Positions 29,838 to 37,057 of a stretch of 64,000 bases of DNA are shown here, in pieces. This stretch comes from CAIKLP01 sp965279595. Lineage in GTDB: Bacteria; Bacteroidota; Bacteroidia; Sphingobacteriales; Sphingobacteriaceae. The position numbers were made by a program, and so were the translations under genes. Numbering within the stretch: position 1 is the first letter of the stretch; every line of letters begins with the position of its first letter. The notes beneath the pieces were generated by a model. It had not been told where the DNA came from. It saw nothing but the letters and a program-made list of their open reading frames with translations, and searched no databases. Where the stretch lies: the NCBI GenBank assembly GCA_965279595.1, contig OZ257246.1:1736001-1800000 (forward strand). The letters are read 5' to 3'.

Positions 29838-31130
29838 TTATTTCGTTAATCTTTTGTTTAGAACGTTATACTTAATACGTAAAATTATAGCAGTAGTTAT
29901 TACGAAAATCATAAATGAACAAATTCCCATCCATATAAAAGAAATATTATCGTTTCTAAAACCTATAAATATAAATAAGGAAGTTGTTGCAATTATAACC
30001 AAAATGAATAATAGGATGATAAACCAATTTATAGTTCTATTCTTTTTTGCCCATTCGGTTTTTCTCAATGTCATCATTTCATGAAAGAATTCTTGCTTAA
30101 TGGCTTTTGCAATTATTGATAATAGGGCTTTTTCTCCTTGTTTTATTAGAATTGGATTTCTTAATTTATAATGAATAAATGCTTGAGCATAATTGTATAA
30201 AAATCCGCCATACATCCCAATTGCAATGATATAAATTAATATAAGTTCCCAATTATATAAGACATTCTTCTCATTAAAACTCAAAATTAAAAAGGCATTC
30301 TGAATAATAAAAAAAAGATATCCTAACATTAAATAACCAAATGCTAATGAAACTTTCCGTTGGTAGCGCCTTAATCCATCATTTTCTGAAAATGCTGTAT
30401 TAGTTTTGCCATCTGGCAGATGCTCTGTTTCACGCAAATTTACTTTCATTAAATACTTAGTATAATATTTGAATTGGAAAAAGCAAGTAGCAAATACTGG
30501 AATAGATGATGCTAAAATTATCCAAAATTTAATCATTTTTATTTTGTAACCTAAATAAGTTAAAACAGTTTGAGGTTCTGTAATTTTTAATAGGACTGGA
30601 TGTTCAAAAATTGAAAGTTTTGCAGAAAATGAAATAAACAATAATATTTGAAGTCCCCAAATAAAGACAAAAAAGATGGTTTCGAATTCAGGAAGATATG
30701 AATCCTTTGAGAATAAACCGCGTTTGTTGTAAGGTGAAAACTCAGTATTACCTTCGCCAAAATATTTTGAGAATTCTGAGCCCATTGCATCTCGTCTTAT
30801 ATGATAAACTAGAACCTGATATTTCCTAAAGCTATAACCACTGCTTAAAACAAACCTTGCAAGTAATATTAAAACAATTTGTGCAACAATATATGAACCA
30901 ATTAGAGAAGAAATAGGGTAACTTGTTATAGCTCTATTTTCACCCTCCCGATAGGCTTTCCAGAAGAATGCATTCTGTTCAATTGTTGAATATATATATG
31001 TGTAACCTACAATTACTACAACTACGCCTAAAAAAAATTGTATAAATAATTTTTGCCTATGATTTATATTCTCAGAAAATTGTTCTAAGGAAGCATTTAT
31101 CACACTTTCAAATTTAGATGAATTAACCAT
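29838..31130 (-). CDS. polytopic inner-membrane protein of unknown function
   Basis: 430 residues with about eight hydrophobic helices: LFIQFFLGVVVVIVGYTYIY, SLIGSYIVAQIVLILLARFV, FFVFIWGLQILLFISF, FWIILASSIPVFATCFF, GYLMLGYLFFIIQNAFLIL, LILIYIIAIGMYGGFLYNY, WFIILLFILVIIATTSLFIF and IWMGICSFMIFVITTAI. The loops are charged but have no transporter, kinase or protease motif I can name. It is a single gene on the minus strand, between repeat copies F and G. Its only notable context is the adjoining nuclease/HEPN cluster. Confidence 0.7.
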   Translation of the reverse strand: MVNSSKFESVINASLEQFSENINHRQKLFIQFFLGVVVVIVGYTYIYSTIEQNAFFWKAYREGENRAITSYPISSLIGSYIVAQIVLILLARFVLSSGYSFRKYQVLVYHIRRDAMGSEFSKYFGEGNTEFSPYNKRGLFSKDSYLPEFETIFFVFIWGLQILLFISFSAKLSIFEHPVLLKITEPQTVLTYLGYKIKMIKFWIILASSIPVFATCFFQFKYYTKYLMKVNLRETEHLPDGKTNTAFSENDGLRRYQRKVSLAFGYLMLGYLFFIIQNAFLILSFNEKNVLYNWELILIYIIAIGMYGGFLYNYAQAFIHYKLRNPILIKQGEKALLSIIAKAIKQEFFHEMMTLRKTEWAKKNRTINWFIILLFILVIIATTSLFIFIGFRNDNISFIWMGICSFMIFVITTAIILRIKYNVLNKRLTK

Positions 31131-31235
31131 ATAGATTTTTAGCTTTTATTGATTAATTTATTATTTATAAATTGTAATTTAAAGGATTACTATAAAAAAT
31201 AAATTTAATAAAAATTGTATATAATTTATTTCCCT

Positions 31236-31437
31236 AGCTGTTGTAAATTCCCAAATGTTGGTTTAAAGCGCAAAAGTTTTCAAAACTTTTGATTCTGCAA
31301 ATTGCAAAATATAAAGTTAATTAAACTTTATCTATACTTACCACAAGTTGGAAACTTGCGGCAACCCCTCCGAAATAGACTTGTGGGAACTGGGAACTGG
31401 GGGCAACCCCTCCATTATAGACTTGCGGGAACTGGTA
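31236..31437 (+). repeat. hairpin intergenic repeat, copy G with double tail
   Basis: The end hairpin has arms CCACAAGTT/AACTTGCGG (31341-31361) in place of CCACATTT/AAATGCGG, a coordinated change on both arms. Two tail units follow (CAACCCCTCCGAAATAGACT... and CAACCCCTCCATTATAGACT...), the first with a duplicated GGGAACTGGGAACTGG. The opening half is diverged (TTCCCAAATGTTGG, GCGCAAAAGTTTTCAAAAC). Confidence 0.85.
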
Positions 31438-31547
31438 TGTCTTATAATTTTCATGACCACCTTTGGTCGGATGCTTTTCCAAGCTAAGTTTTGTTAAGAT
31501 TTGTCCGCATGGATATGAAAAGGTGATTGTATTTGCTATTTTTATTT

Positions 31548-32402
31548 ATGGAAATAAATGAGATAAAATATATAGAAGAGCAAATTCAAAAATTGATAAA
31601 ATCAATCGAAACTGAGTTTTTTTATTTTGTAATGGATGAACAGTCAAAAAACACCACCCTCCAATATTATCCTGACTGGACTAAACAATTGCTTCAGGAT
31701 CAAATTAGTGAGCTGTATCTTTTGATCGTATCTTATCTTGAGTCGAAAGGAATGCCTCTATTTTTAAAAGAGTTTAAAAAACAATTTTCAACTCTAGCTT
31801 TTGATAAAACTAATAATTTTAAATCAAATATATTCCATCCTGAAGGTGATCCTGAATTAGAATTAATCAACGGATATAAAAGATTCTTAGCGAGTTTCAG
31901 ATTCTTTGATTACAATGCAGCAAAAGACGATGAAGAAAAGCGTGTATTTTCCATTCTTGAAAACACTGACTATATAATTAAAAAGCTTAAGACGACTATA
32001 AAAAATGAAGCAAGTATTTATAACGAAGTTAAATGGATTCTTTCAATTTATTATCCAAGTTGTAGGGAGAAAATGAAAGCAAGCTTCATTCAAGAATTTA
32101 AAAGTTATGAACCTGATATTCTTATTCCAGAATTAAAAGTTGCTATTGAATATAAATACTTAAGAGCATCTGACAAACAAAGTAAAATTGAAGAATATAT
32201 TGATGCAATCAGGATTGACGCAACTAATTATGAAGGAGATTATCGATATGAATCATTTATTGCTGTTATATACGTTGAAGATTCCGCAATTGCTACACCT
32301 GCTAGTATTAGAGTTGCTTGGAAAGCTAAGAAGTTTCCAGCTAATTGGAAATTGATTATCTCGAACAATACGAGTGCTTCTCTTGATACCTCAAGTAGCT
32401 AA
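31548..32402 (+). CDS. PD-(D/E)XK nuclease-like protein, candidate defence gene
   Basis: I chose the ATG at 31548 (MEINEIKYIEEQ) over the TTG at 31527, which adds a hydrophobic heptapeptide. 284 residues. The N-terminal two thirds are helical and charged. The C-terminal third shows the core YEPDILIPELKVAIEYKYLR: Asp190, then Glu201-Tyr-Lys203, the D-x(10)-ExK spacing of PD-(D/E)XK nucleases, preceded by an acidic helix (NEVKWILSIYY). A final hydrophobic strand (YESFIAVIYVED) fits the fold. No substrate can be named. The gene lies alone between repeat copies G and H and starts the nuclease/HEPN cluster. Confidence 0.65.
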   Translation: MEINEIKYIEEQIQKLIKSIETEFFYFVMDEQSKNTTLQYYPDWTKQLLQDQISELYLLIVSYLESKGMPLFLKEFKKQFSTLAFDKTNNFKSNIFHPEGDPELELINGYKRFLASFRFFDYNAAKDDEEKRVFSILENTDYIIKKLKTTIKNEASIYNEVKWILSIYYPSCREKMKASFIQEFKSYEPDILIPELKVAIEYKYLRASDKQSKIEEYIDAIRIDATNYEGDYRYESFIAVIYVEDSAIATPASIRVAWKAKKFPANWKLIISNNTSASLDTSSS

Positions 32403-32404
32403 CT

Positions 32405-32645
32405 AGTAGTAGGTATAGAAAAAGTTTTCAAAACTTTTGATTCTGCTAATTGCAAAATATAAAGTTTTGAAAACTTTTTCTATACTTACCACATTTGGAA
32501 ACTTGCGGCAACCCCTCCGATATAGACTTGCGGGAACTGGGCAACTCCTCCGAAATAGACTTGCAGGAACTGTGGCAACCCCTCCGAAATAGACTTGCGG
32601 GAACTGGGTGGCAACCCCTCCGAATTAGACTTGCGGGAACTGGGA
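32405..32645 (+). repeat. hairpin intergenic repeat, rearranged copy H with four tandem tails
   Basis: Starts three bases after the nuclease stop codon. Bases 32413-32437 and 32461-32485 form a perfect 25-bp inverted repeat around a 23-base loop, unlike any other copy. The end hairpin (32489-32508) is a hybrid: left arm CCACATTT, right arm AAACTTGCGG. Four tail units follow at 32509, 32542, 32576 and 32612 (33, 34, 36 and 33 bp), each CAACYCCTCCGAWWTAGACT plus TGCRGGAACTG. Confidence 0.88.
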
Positions 32646-32769
32646 ATCAAACTTACGACTACAAAACAAGGTCAAAGAAAAAATATCTCAGCCTAGAGAC
32701 TGTACACATCGTTTATTAATTGTAATCGCAGTAGAGCAAATATTTAGTAGTCATCAAAAAAACAGAAGT

Positions 32770-32961
32770 ATGGCAATTCGAAAAAAAGATATAAACATAG
32801 AATCCATGGAACGGATAATAACGCAAAGAGCTATTGTATGTATAATTTTTAAAGAGTTAAAAGCGAATAAGCTTGTAACAGATTATCTTTTATTGGGAGA
32901 TACAGAGGATGATTTTAGTGGAAAATTAAGTCAAATGAATCTTAATTTACTATATTCATAG
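32770..32961 (+). CDS. small ORF directly upstream of a HEPN gene
   Basis: 63 residues from ATG (MAIRKKDINIESMERII), ending five bases before the ATG of the HEPN gene. Composition is that of a real soluble protein (charged, amphipathic helices QRAIVCIIFKELKANK, DYLLLGDTEDDF). There is no family I recognise. The tight spacing suggests translational coupling. A small partner such as an antitoxin would fit but is inference only. It could also be a chance ORF. Confidence 0.45.
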   Translation: MAIRKKDINIESMERIITQRAIVCIIFKELKANKLVTDYLLLGDTEDDFSGKLSQMNLNLLYS

Positions 32962-32966
32962 TTGTT

Positions 32967-33905
32967 ATGAATTTGAACTATTGTAATAACAAAGAGGATA
33001 TAAATTCCGAACTTTCACCAGATACTAGATGGACTGCTGTCTTCTACGTAGAGTCACACAAAGAGTATTGTGAAAGATATGTTATAGATTTCTTTTTTAG
33101 AGATGGAGTACATAAGGATATATTATCAAGCTTTAATGTTATCAAGAAACTACTTGTCCATGCTTATTTCGAATATGAGTTTTTTGATGTTGCCTCTGTA
33201 AAAGCTATGTTAACTTTTGAAATGGCCTTAAAACTTCGATATGCAGAACTCAATCCTGAACAAAAACAGGATAAATCATTAAGAGAATTAATAAATTGGT
33301 TCATGTATAGAAACTACTTCGAACATGCCAATACAAACTTTTTTGAACATTGGTTAAAAGTTAGAAATCACTATGCACATCCCGAACAACATTCATTTGC
33401 TGGAGCAGGAATTCAGCATCACATTCTAAATGTTGTCGATTTAATAAACGATCTTTATCACAATGTTGATTTAAGAATTGAGCGTCAAGATGAGTTAAAA
33501 AATCTAAATCAAACTCTACGTAGAATTTCCAAAAAGGACGGAGTATTAAAAATTGCAGGTAATGAATTTCTAGTCGTAACTGCATTTTCTGATATAATAA
33601 ACAATTTGGGAGCTCTTAAAATATATTCATTGAATTTTATAGTAATTGAATCCATTGATGATAGAGTTTACAAATTCAAGCTAATCTCATTAGATATAAA
33701 TATTCTCGATATTAAAATCGAGGAAATTACTGGTAAACTAAACGAAACTGAAGTGTTCGTTTTTAAAAGATCGCATTTACAAGAAGTAAGGACACACATA
33801 TATAATGCAAATAAGCAGGCAAAGCTTCCCCATATGATTGGTTCGTTTGTTCAAGCTCGGGATAACCTATATAGAATGAGCAAAATAGCATTACATCGGA
33901 GCTAA
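32967..33905 (+). CDS. HEPN-domain protein (putative RNase-type effector)
   Basis: 312 residues. Residues about 35-175 are all-helical with YVIDFFFRDGVHKDIL, AYFEYEFFDVASVKAMLTFE, ALKLRYAEL and SLRELINWF. They carry the HEPN signature R-x4-H as RNHYAH (Arg133, His138), followed by a last helix (HHILNVVDLINDLYHN). The C-terminal 120 residues are a separate alpha/beta region of unknown type. HEPN proteins with intact R-x4-6-H are usually metal-independent RNases in toxin-antitoxin or abortive-infection systems. It is preceded by a coupled small ORF and converges with a second HEPN-bearing operon 11 bp away. Confidence 0.65.
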   Translation: MNLNYCNNKEDINSELSPDTRWTAVFYVESHKEYCERYVIDFFFRDGVHKDILSSFNVIKKLLVHAYFEYEFFDVASVKAMLTFEMALKLRYAELNPEQKQDKSLRELINWFMYRNYFEHANTNFFEHWLKVRNHYAHPEQHSFAGAGIQHHILNVVDLINDLYHNVDLRIERQDELKNLNQTLRRISKKDGVLKIAGNEFLVVTAFSDIINNLGALKIYSLNFIVIESIDDRVYKFKLISLDINILDIKIEEITGKLNETEVFVFKRSHLQEVRTHIYNANKQAKLPHMIGSFVQARDNLYRMSKIALHRS

Positions 33906-33930
33906 AAGATTTAAGGCTATTCTAGCTCCG
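33897..33930. terminator. shared hairpin at the meeting 3' ends of two convergent HEPN genes
   Basis: CGGAGCTA (33897-33904) pairs exactly with TAGCTCCG (33923-33930). The arms overlap the last codons of both convergent genes, so the hairpin is partly coding on each side. There is no strong T-run, so termination efficiency is uncertain. Confidence 0.5.
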
Positions 33931-35287
33931 TATCCAGCTTCTGGTCGCTAATGCCTAGCAAATTTAAAATTAGAACTCCGTTTATTCGATAAAGAAAAGT
34001 GTTCGCCTTTCGTAAAAGTTCACTATCAACGTTATTTATACTTCCATGAGTAATATTGTCTCTCAGAGTTTTTAATTCACCAACCGAAATAGTAAACTCA
34101 TCAGTTTTAATATTTTGGCTTTCTAAGAAGGAAACTAATGGGCTCTTCATGGGCCTACTATCCAATTTTCCAGATAGTGTAGCCCACTTATTTTTAAATT
34201 CCGTGTGATCGTCAGAATGTATTGTTTCCAGCAGTAAATTTAATGCTTCTTTATATTTCTTTTTTCTGGATGATCCTGTCAAGGTAAGTTTAAACTTCTC
34301 CACTTCATGTTTTCTTGTGTCACAAATCTCAATAATATTGAATCGGATCAAAAATTCTGAATTACTATCCACAAGGAGAGCTTGATTGAACAAATCAATA
34401 ACTTTTGACAATAGAGTTTGATTTTTAAAAGCATGCTCTTGCCAGCTGGTTTGTAGAAACTTATCAAAGTCTGTATGTTTAGTGAAGTCCCAGAAACTTA
34501 TACCTTTGTCGAATATATTTTCATTAATTACCTTCTTTATTGTTATGGTATGCTCAGGTAAATGAATTCTTCTTAGAGAGTAGTCAACTGGGATATGATA
34601 GTAGAAAGACGCTATACACCTTACTATTTCTCCATATAAAATTGCTTCTGCTTCAGTGACTTCTTCCCTAAACTCAAATTGTATCTTTGGTTCCTTTTTA
34701 ATTGTAGCTACTCGTTTTGAGGTTTTGTCTGAAGAAATAACATTGAATTCAGGTCGAAATTGTGACTTGCCAAGAGAATAAAAGGATTCCATCCCCTGCA
34801 TTCTTTTGATGTTAAAATTCTCTCCCCATCCAAATAAAATTGAATAAAAGGGCTGCACTACTCGAAAAGCATAATCTGGTAAATAAAATTCAGCAGTATT
34901 TGTTTCCTCCTTCGAAGGATTCCAATAGAATTTTGCAGAGTCAATCTTAACTAGTACATATTTTTTTGAGCCTTCATAATAAGAAGAATTGATAGTCATT
35001 CCCAAAAGACTGGAGTCTGATAAGTCTATCTTGCGCATCCTGTCATTTTGATTTTCACCGCTAGTTCTAATATAAGTTCCGAAGCTTACCCAATTTAATT
35101 TATGTGCCCAGGAGCTTAACTTTTCTCCAAAACACGTCTTATCGTCATAGAAAATCCGTAATTCAATTTTATTACCTGTTGAATACAAATGTGCATGATG
35201 GACATTGTCGACTTTCTCACCTCTAGTATAATATTTGTCGAGTTCAATTTCTGGAAACACTATTTCCAAGCAGTAGTAATCTTCCAT
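33917..35287 (-). CDS. ApeA-like protein with C-terminal HEPN motif, last gene of a three-gene operon
   Basis: 456 residues, no signal peptide. The N-terminal 250 residues are beta-rich and unassigned (GNKIELRIFYDD, FGTYIRTSGE, KKYVLVKIDSAKFYWNP). The C-terminal 200 residues are helical and end in LKTLRDNITHGSINN, an R-x4-H HEPN motif (Arg409, His414) in the R-D/N-x-I-T-H-G context typical of ApeA-type HEPN defence proteins. ApeA-like domain order (beta-rich sensor-like N-terminus, C-terminal HEPN) is my inference from layout. The start codon overlaps the previous gene's stop by one base (TAATG), so translation is coupled. Confidence 0.65.
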   Translation of the reverse strand: MEDYYCLEIVFPEIELDKYYTRGEKVDNVHHAHLYSTGNKIELRIFYDDKTCFGEKLSSWAHKLNWVSFGTYIRTSGENQNDRMRKIDLSDSSLLGMTINSSYYEGSKKYVLVKIDSAKFYWNPSKEETNTAEFYLPDYAFRVVQPFYSILFGWGENFNIKRMQGMESFYSLGKSQFRPEFNVISSDKTSKRVATIKKEPKIQFEFREEVTEAEAILYGEIVRCIASFYYHIPVDYSLRRIHLPEHTITIKKVINENIFDKGISFWDFTKHTDFDKFLQTSWQEHAFKNQTLLSKVIDLFNQALLVDSNSEFLIRFNIIEICDTRKHEVEKFKLTLTGSSRKKKYKEALNLLLETIHSDDHTEFKNKWATLSGKLDSRPMKSPLVSFLESQNIKTDEFTISVGELKTLRDNITHGSINNVDSELLRKANTFLYRINGVLILNLLGISDQKLDTELE

Positions 35288-35808
35288 TAGTTAAAAATAT
35301 TGATACGATTCATGTTATTTTCTGGTAGACTCATTACACGCTGATAGTCCTGTAAATTTCCAAGATATATTTTTTCAATGACTTTTTCTTCAGTGAAGCT
35401 TATAGCATCAAATAGGATCTGCAGATCGCTATCAAGCTTTATTGTATGGTCAATATCATTCGCTTCTATATGTGCAACCGCTCTATTCGCTGCTTTCAAG
35501 ACTATCTTTAAATTCGGGTATCTGGCATCACTTTTCACTTCGGCTTCTGTTAGTTGATTAACGTTGAATTTCGGTTTCCAATTTGAGATAATATCATCGT
35601 TAGGATTTCTATGAGCTATTTGAAAATTAATGCCCATTTCCCCTAAAAGGAATCGTACCATGAGCATGGAGATGTCCTTTGAACATCTAAAGAAATCTCG
35701 AAAGTCATCATGCTGCAACTTCGATGAGTTTCCATAGCGTTCGCGAAATGTGATTAGTAGATTTATCCTATGTGGAATGTGATTTTCAAGGTATTCTTTT
35801 TCGGTCAT
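35287..35808 (-). CDS. small helical protein with NRAVAH motif, middle gene of the operon
   Basis: 173 residues, soluble and mostly helical. The segment LKIVLKAANRAVAHIEAND (Arg109-x3-His113) looks like a HEPN- or AbiU2-like helix, though the R-to-H spacing is one shorter than the usual R-x4-6-H. Other distinctive parts are RDFFRCSKDISMLMVRFLLGEMGINF and the C-terminal LQDYQRVMSL. It begins immediately after the stop codon of the upstream gene (TAG then ATG) and overlaps the next gene by one base. It may be a partner of the larger HEPN protein. Family not identified. Confidence 0.6.
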   Translation of the reverse strand: MTEKEYLENHIPHRINLLITFRERYGNSSKLQHDDFRDFFRCSKDISMLMVRFLLGEMGINFQIAHRNPNDDIISNWKPKFNVNQLTEAEVKSDARYPNLKIVLKAANRAVAHIEANDIDHTIKLDSDLQILFDAISFTEEKVIEKIYLGNLQDYQRVMSLPENNMNRINIFN

Positions 35809-36636
35809 CTATTTTATCTGGTAAACTTTGTTGTCGAAATCCTCCAATACAAAAACTTTGTCAAACGAAGTACTTGTTACAAATTTAGCTCCTTGTGGAA
35901 AGTGAAATGAATGTGGCGAAGTAGTAGACAAAACTAGCAAAAGCCATTGCTCACTTACATTACTGTTTTTCCTATATGAATTCACTAAGGTTTCCTTTTT
36001 ATTAATTTCCGATTGTATGGTCTGTTGATCTATATTCGAAATTGTATAACCACCAGAATTATAATAAAAATTCAATTCTGAATGTGGAGTTAGATGTACT
36101 TCTTCAATATAGTCTGGTTTGCTTGTTAGCAAATTAAATTGCTCTATGATTTCGATGTCTGAGTGACCATCATCAATTCCAATTTTATCATAAATTTCAT
36201 ATACATAATCAGCTATTTTGGTCTTGATTTTATCAGAATTATTTTTAGTAAATCGAAAATTTGGATCAGCCCAATAAATTGCAGCTAGGAAATTTAAATC
36301 CGGATATTTTAACTTGAAAGTCTTTGCTGATTCTGAAATAATATTCTCTATGGCTTTAAAATCACCAACCGTTGGCTTAAGTATTCTCTGGTGCTCCAAT
36401 CCAATTCTTCTTCCTTCGTAAGATATTATAAAGTCAGGTCTGTCATCCTGCAGTATTATTTCAGCAGAGTCTCCGAGCAGGGAAAGAAATTTTCCAGCAT
36501 GCCGTAATTCTGTAGACTGCTTTTTTGAAAGACCTTCTTTTTGAAATGATGATATCTTGCTTAATACTTTTTCCGTGTCTCTGTCGAGATTATCAAAAGC
36601 TTTTGTTAAATCTTCTTTCGACAAATTGATGTCCAT
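35809..36636 (-). CDS. PD-(D/E)XK-like nuclease protein with ExQ motif, first gene of the operon
   Basis: 275 residues. After a helical N-terminus (ELRHAGKFLSLLGDSAEII) comes the core QDDRPDFIISYEGRRIGLEHQRI. The Pro67-Asp68 pair and Glu81-His-Gln83 sit at the spacing of a PD-(D/E)XK active site, with Gln in place of the usual Lys, a variant known in several nuclease lineages. The C-terminal half (KPDYIEEVHL, SEQWLLLVLSTTSPHSF, FDKVFVLEDFDNKVYQI) is alpha/beta. It is the promoter-proximal gene of a unit with 0 and -1 bp junctions. Nuclease activity is inferred. Confidence 0.6.
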   Translation of the reverse strand: MDINLSKEDLTKAFDNLDRDTEKVLSKISSFQKEGLSKKQSTELRHAGKFLSLLGDSAEIILQDDRPDFIISYEGRRIGLEHQRILKPTVGDFKAIENIISESAKTFKLKYPDLNFLAAIYWADPNFRFTKNNSDKIKTKIADYVYEIYDKIGIDDGHSDIEIIEQFNLLTSKPDYIEEVHLTPHSELNFYYNSGGYTISNIDQQTIQSEINKKETLVNSYRKNSNVSEQWLLLVLSTTSPHSFHFPQGAKFVTSTSFDKVFVLEDFDNKVYQIK

Positions 36637-36701
36637 ATATAAATATACGGAAATATGTATTTTTCCTTTACTAACCTTTTACTAAGGTGTCACACCCCCA
36701 A

Positions 36702-36738
36702 ACAAAAAATGCCCTTCCAATTAAGAAAGAGCATTTAT
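36702..36738 (-). terminator. intrinsic terminator downstream of tRNA-Glu
   Basis: On the minus strand AAATGCTCTTT pairs with AAGGGCATTT across a short loop, followed by a T-run. It ends the tRNA transcript before the defence operon's own promoter region (36637-36700). Confidence 0.8.
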
Positions 36739-36750
36739 ATTTTTGTTTCG

Positions 36751-36822
36751 TAGCCCGTAGGGGAATCGAACCCCTGTTTGAAGAATGAAAATCTCCTGTC
36801 CTAACCCCTAGACGAACGGGCC
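36751..36822 (-). tRNA. tRNA-Glu (anticodon TTC)
   Basis: 72-nt cloverleaf on the minus strand. Acceptor GGCCCGT pairs with ACGGGCT (G1-U72 wobble). The D-arm contains GGGGTTAGGA, the anticodon stem is GGAGA/TCTTC around loop TTTTCAT (anticodon TTC), and the T-arm is AGGGG-TTCGATT-CCCCT. The discriminator is A and no CCA is encoded. It stands alone, with its terminator on the side facing the defence operon. Confidence 0.96.
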
Positions 36823-37005
36823 ATAGCTTTTAGTGAAATAATCACTACCGCTTTGGGATTGCAAAAGTAATATTAATCCACTTGTATGCAAACATTTTTT
36901 GAAAAAAAAGCGGATTTGATAAAGCTTTACTCAAATTACCTTTCATTTTCAATGCTTTAACTTTTTTGTGCTTCATGGGTTTAATCATTAGGCTGTTGTA
37001 AAGAG

Positions 37006-37037
37006 CAAAAAAAAGGGCGCCTTATCCTGCGCCCTTT
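37006..37037 (-). terminator. intrinsic terminator of the giant T9SS gene
   Basis: GGGCGC (37015-37020) pairs with GCGCCC (37029-37034), extended by AAA/TTT, followed on the minus strand by a long T-run. It lies about 20 bp after the stop codon. 36837-37005 holds nothing else recognisable. Confidence 0.9.
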
Positions 37038-37057
37038 AGCTTGTTATTTAATTAACC

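Noticed and set aside
32509..32644. CRISPR array
   Set aside because: Units of 33-36 bp are directly adjacent without unique spacers, and no cas gene is present; the same unit occurs singly at other repeat copies.
10392..32645. Integron attC array
   Set aside because: Repeat spacing and hairpins are reminiscent, but the ends do not match RYYYAAC/GTTRRRY core sites, gene orientation is mixed and no integron integrase is visible.
27206..32719. ORFs with text such as QPLRNRLAGTG in intergenic gaps (near 27206, 31302, 32495)
   Set aside because: They are translations of the tail units of the hairpin repeat family and have no independent coding signal.
31548..36822. Integrative element bounded by tRNA att sites
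   Set aside because: No integrase, and no second copy of the tRNA-Glu 3' end was found within the window; only the position is suggestive.
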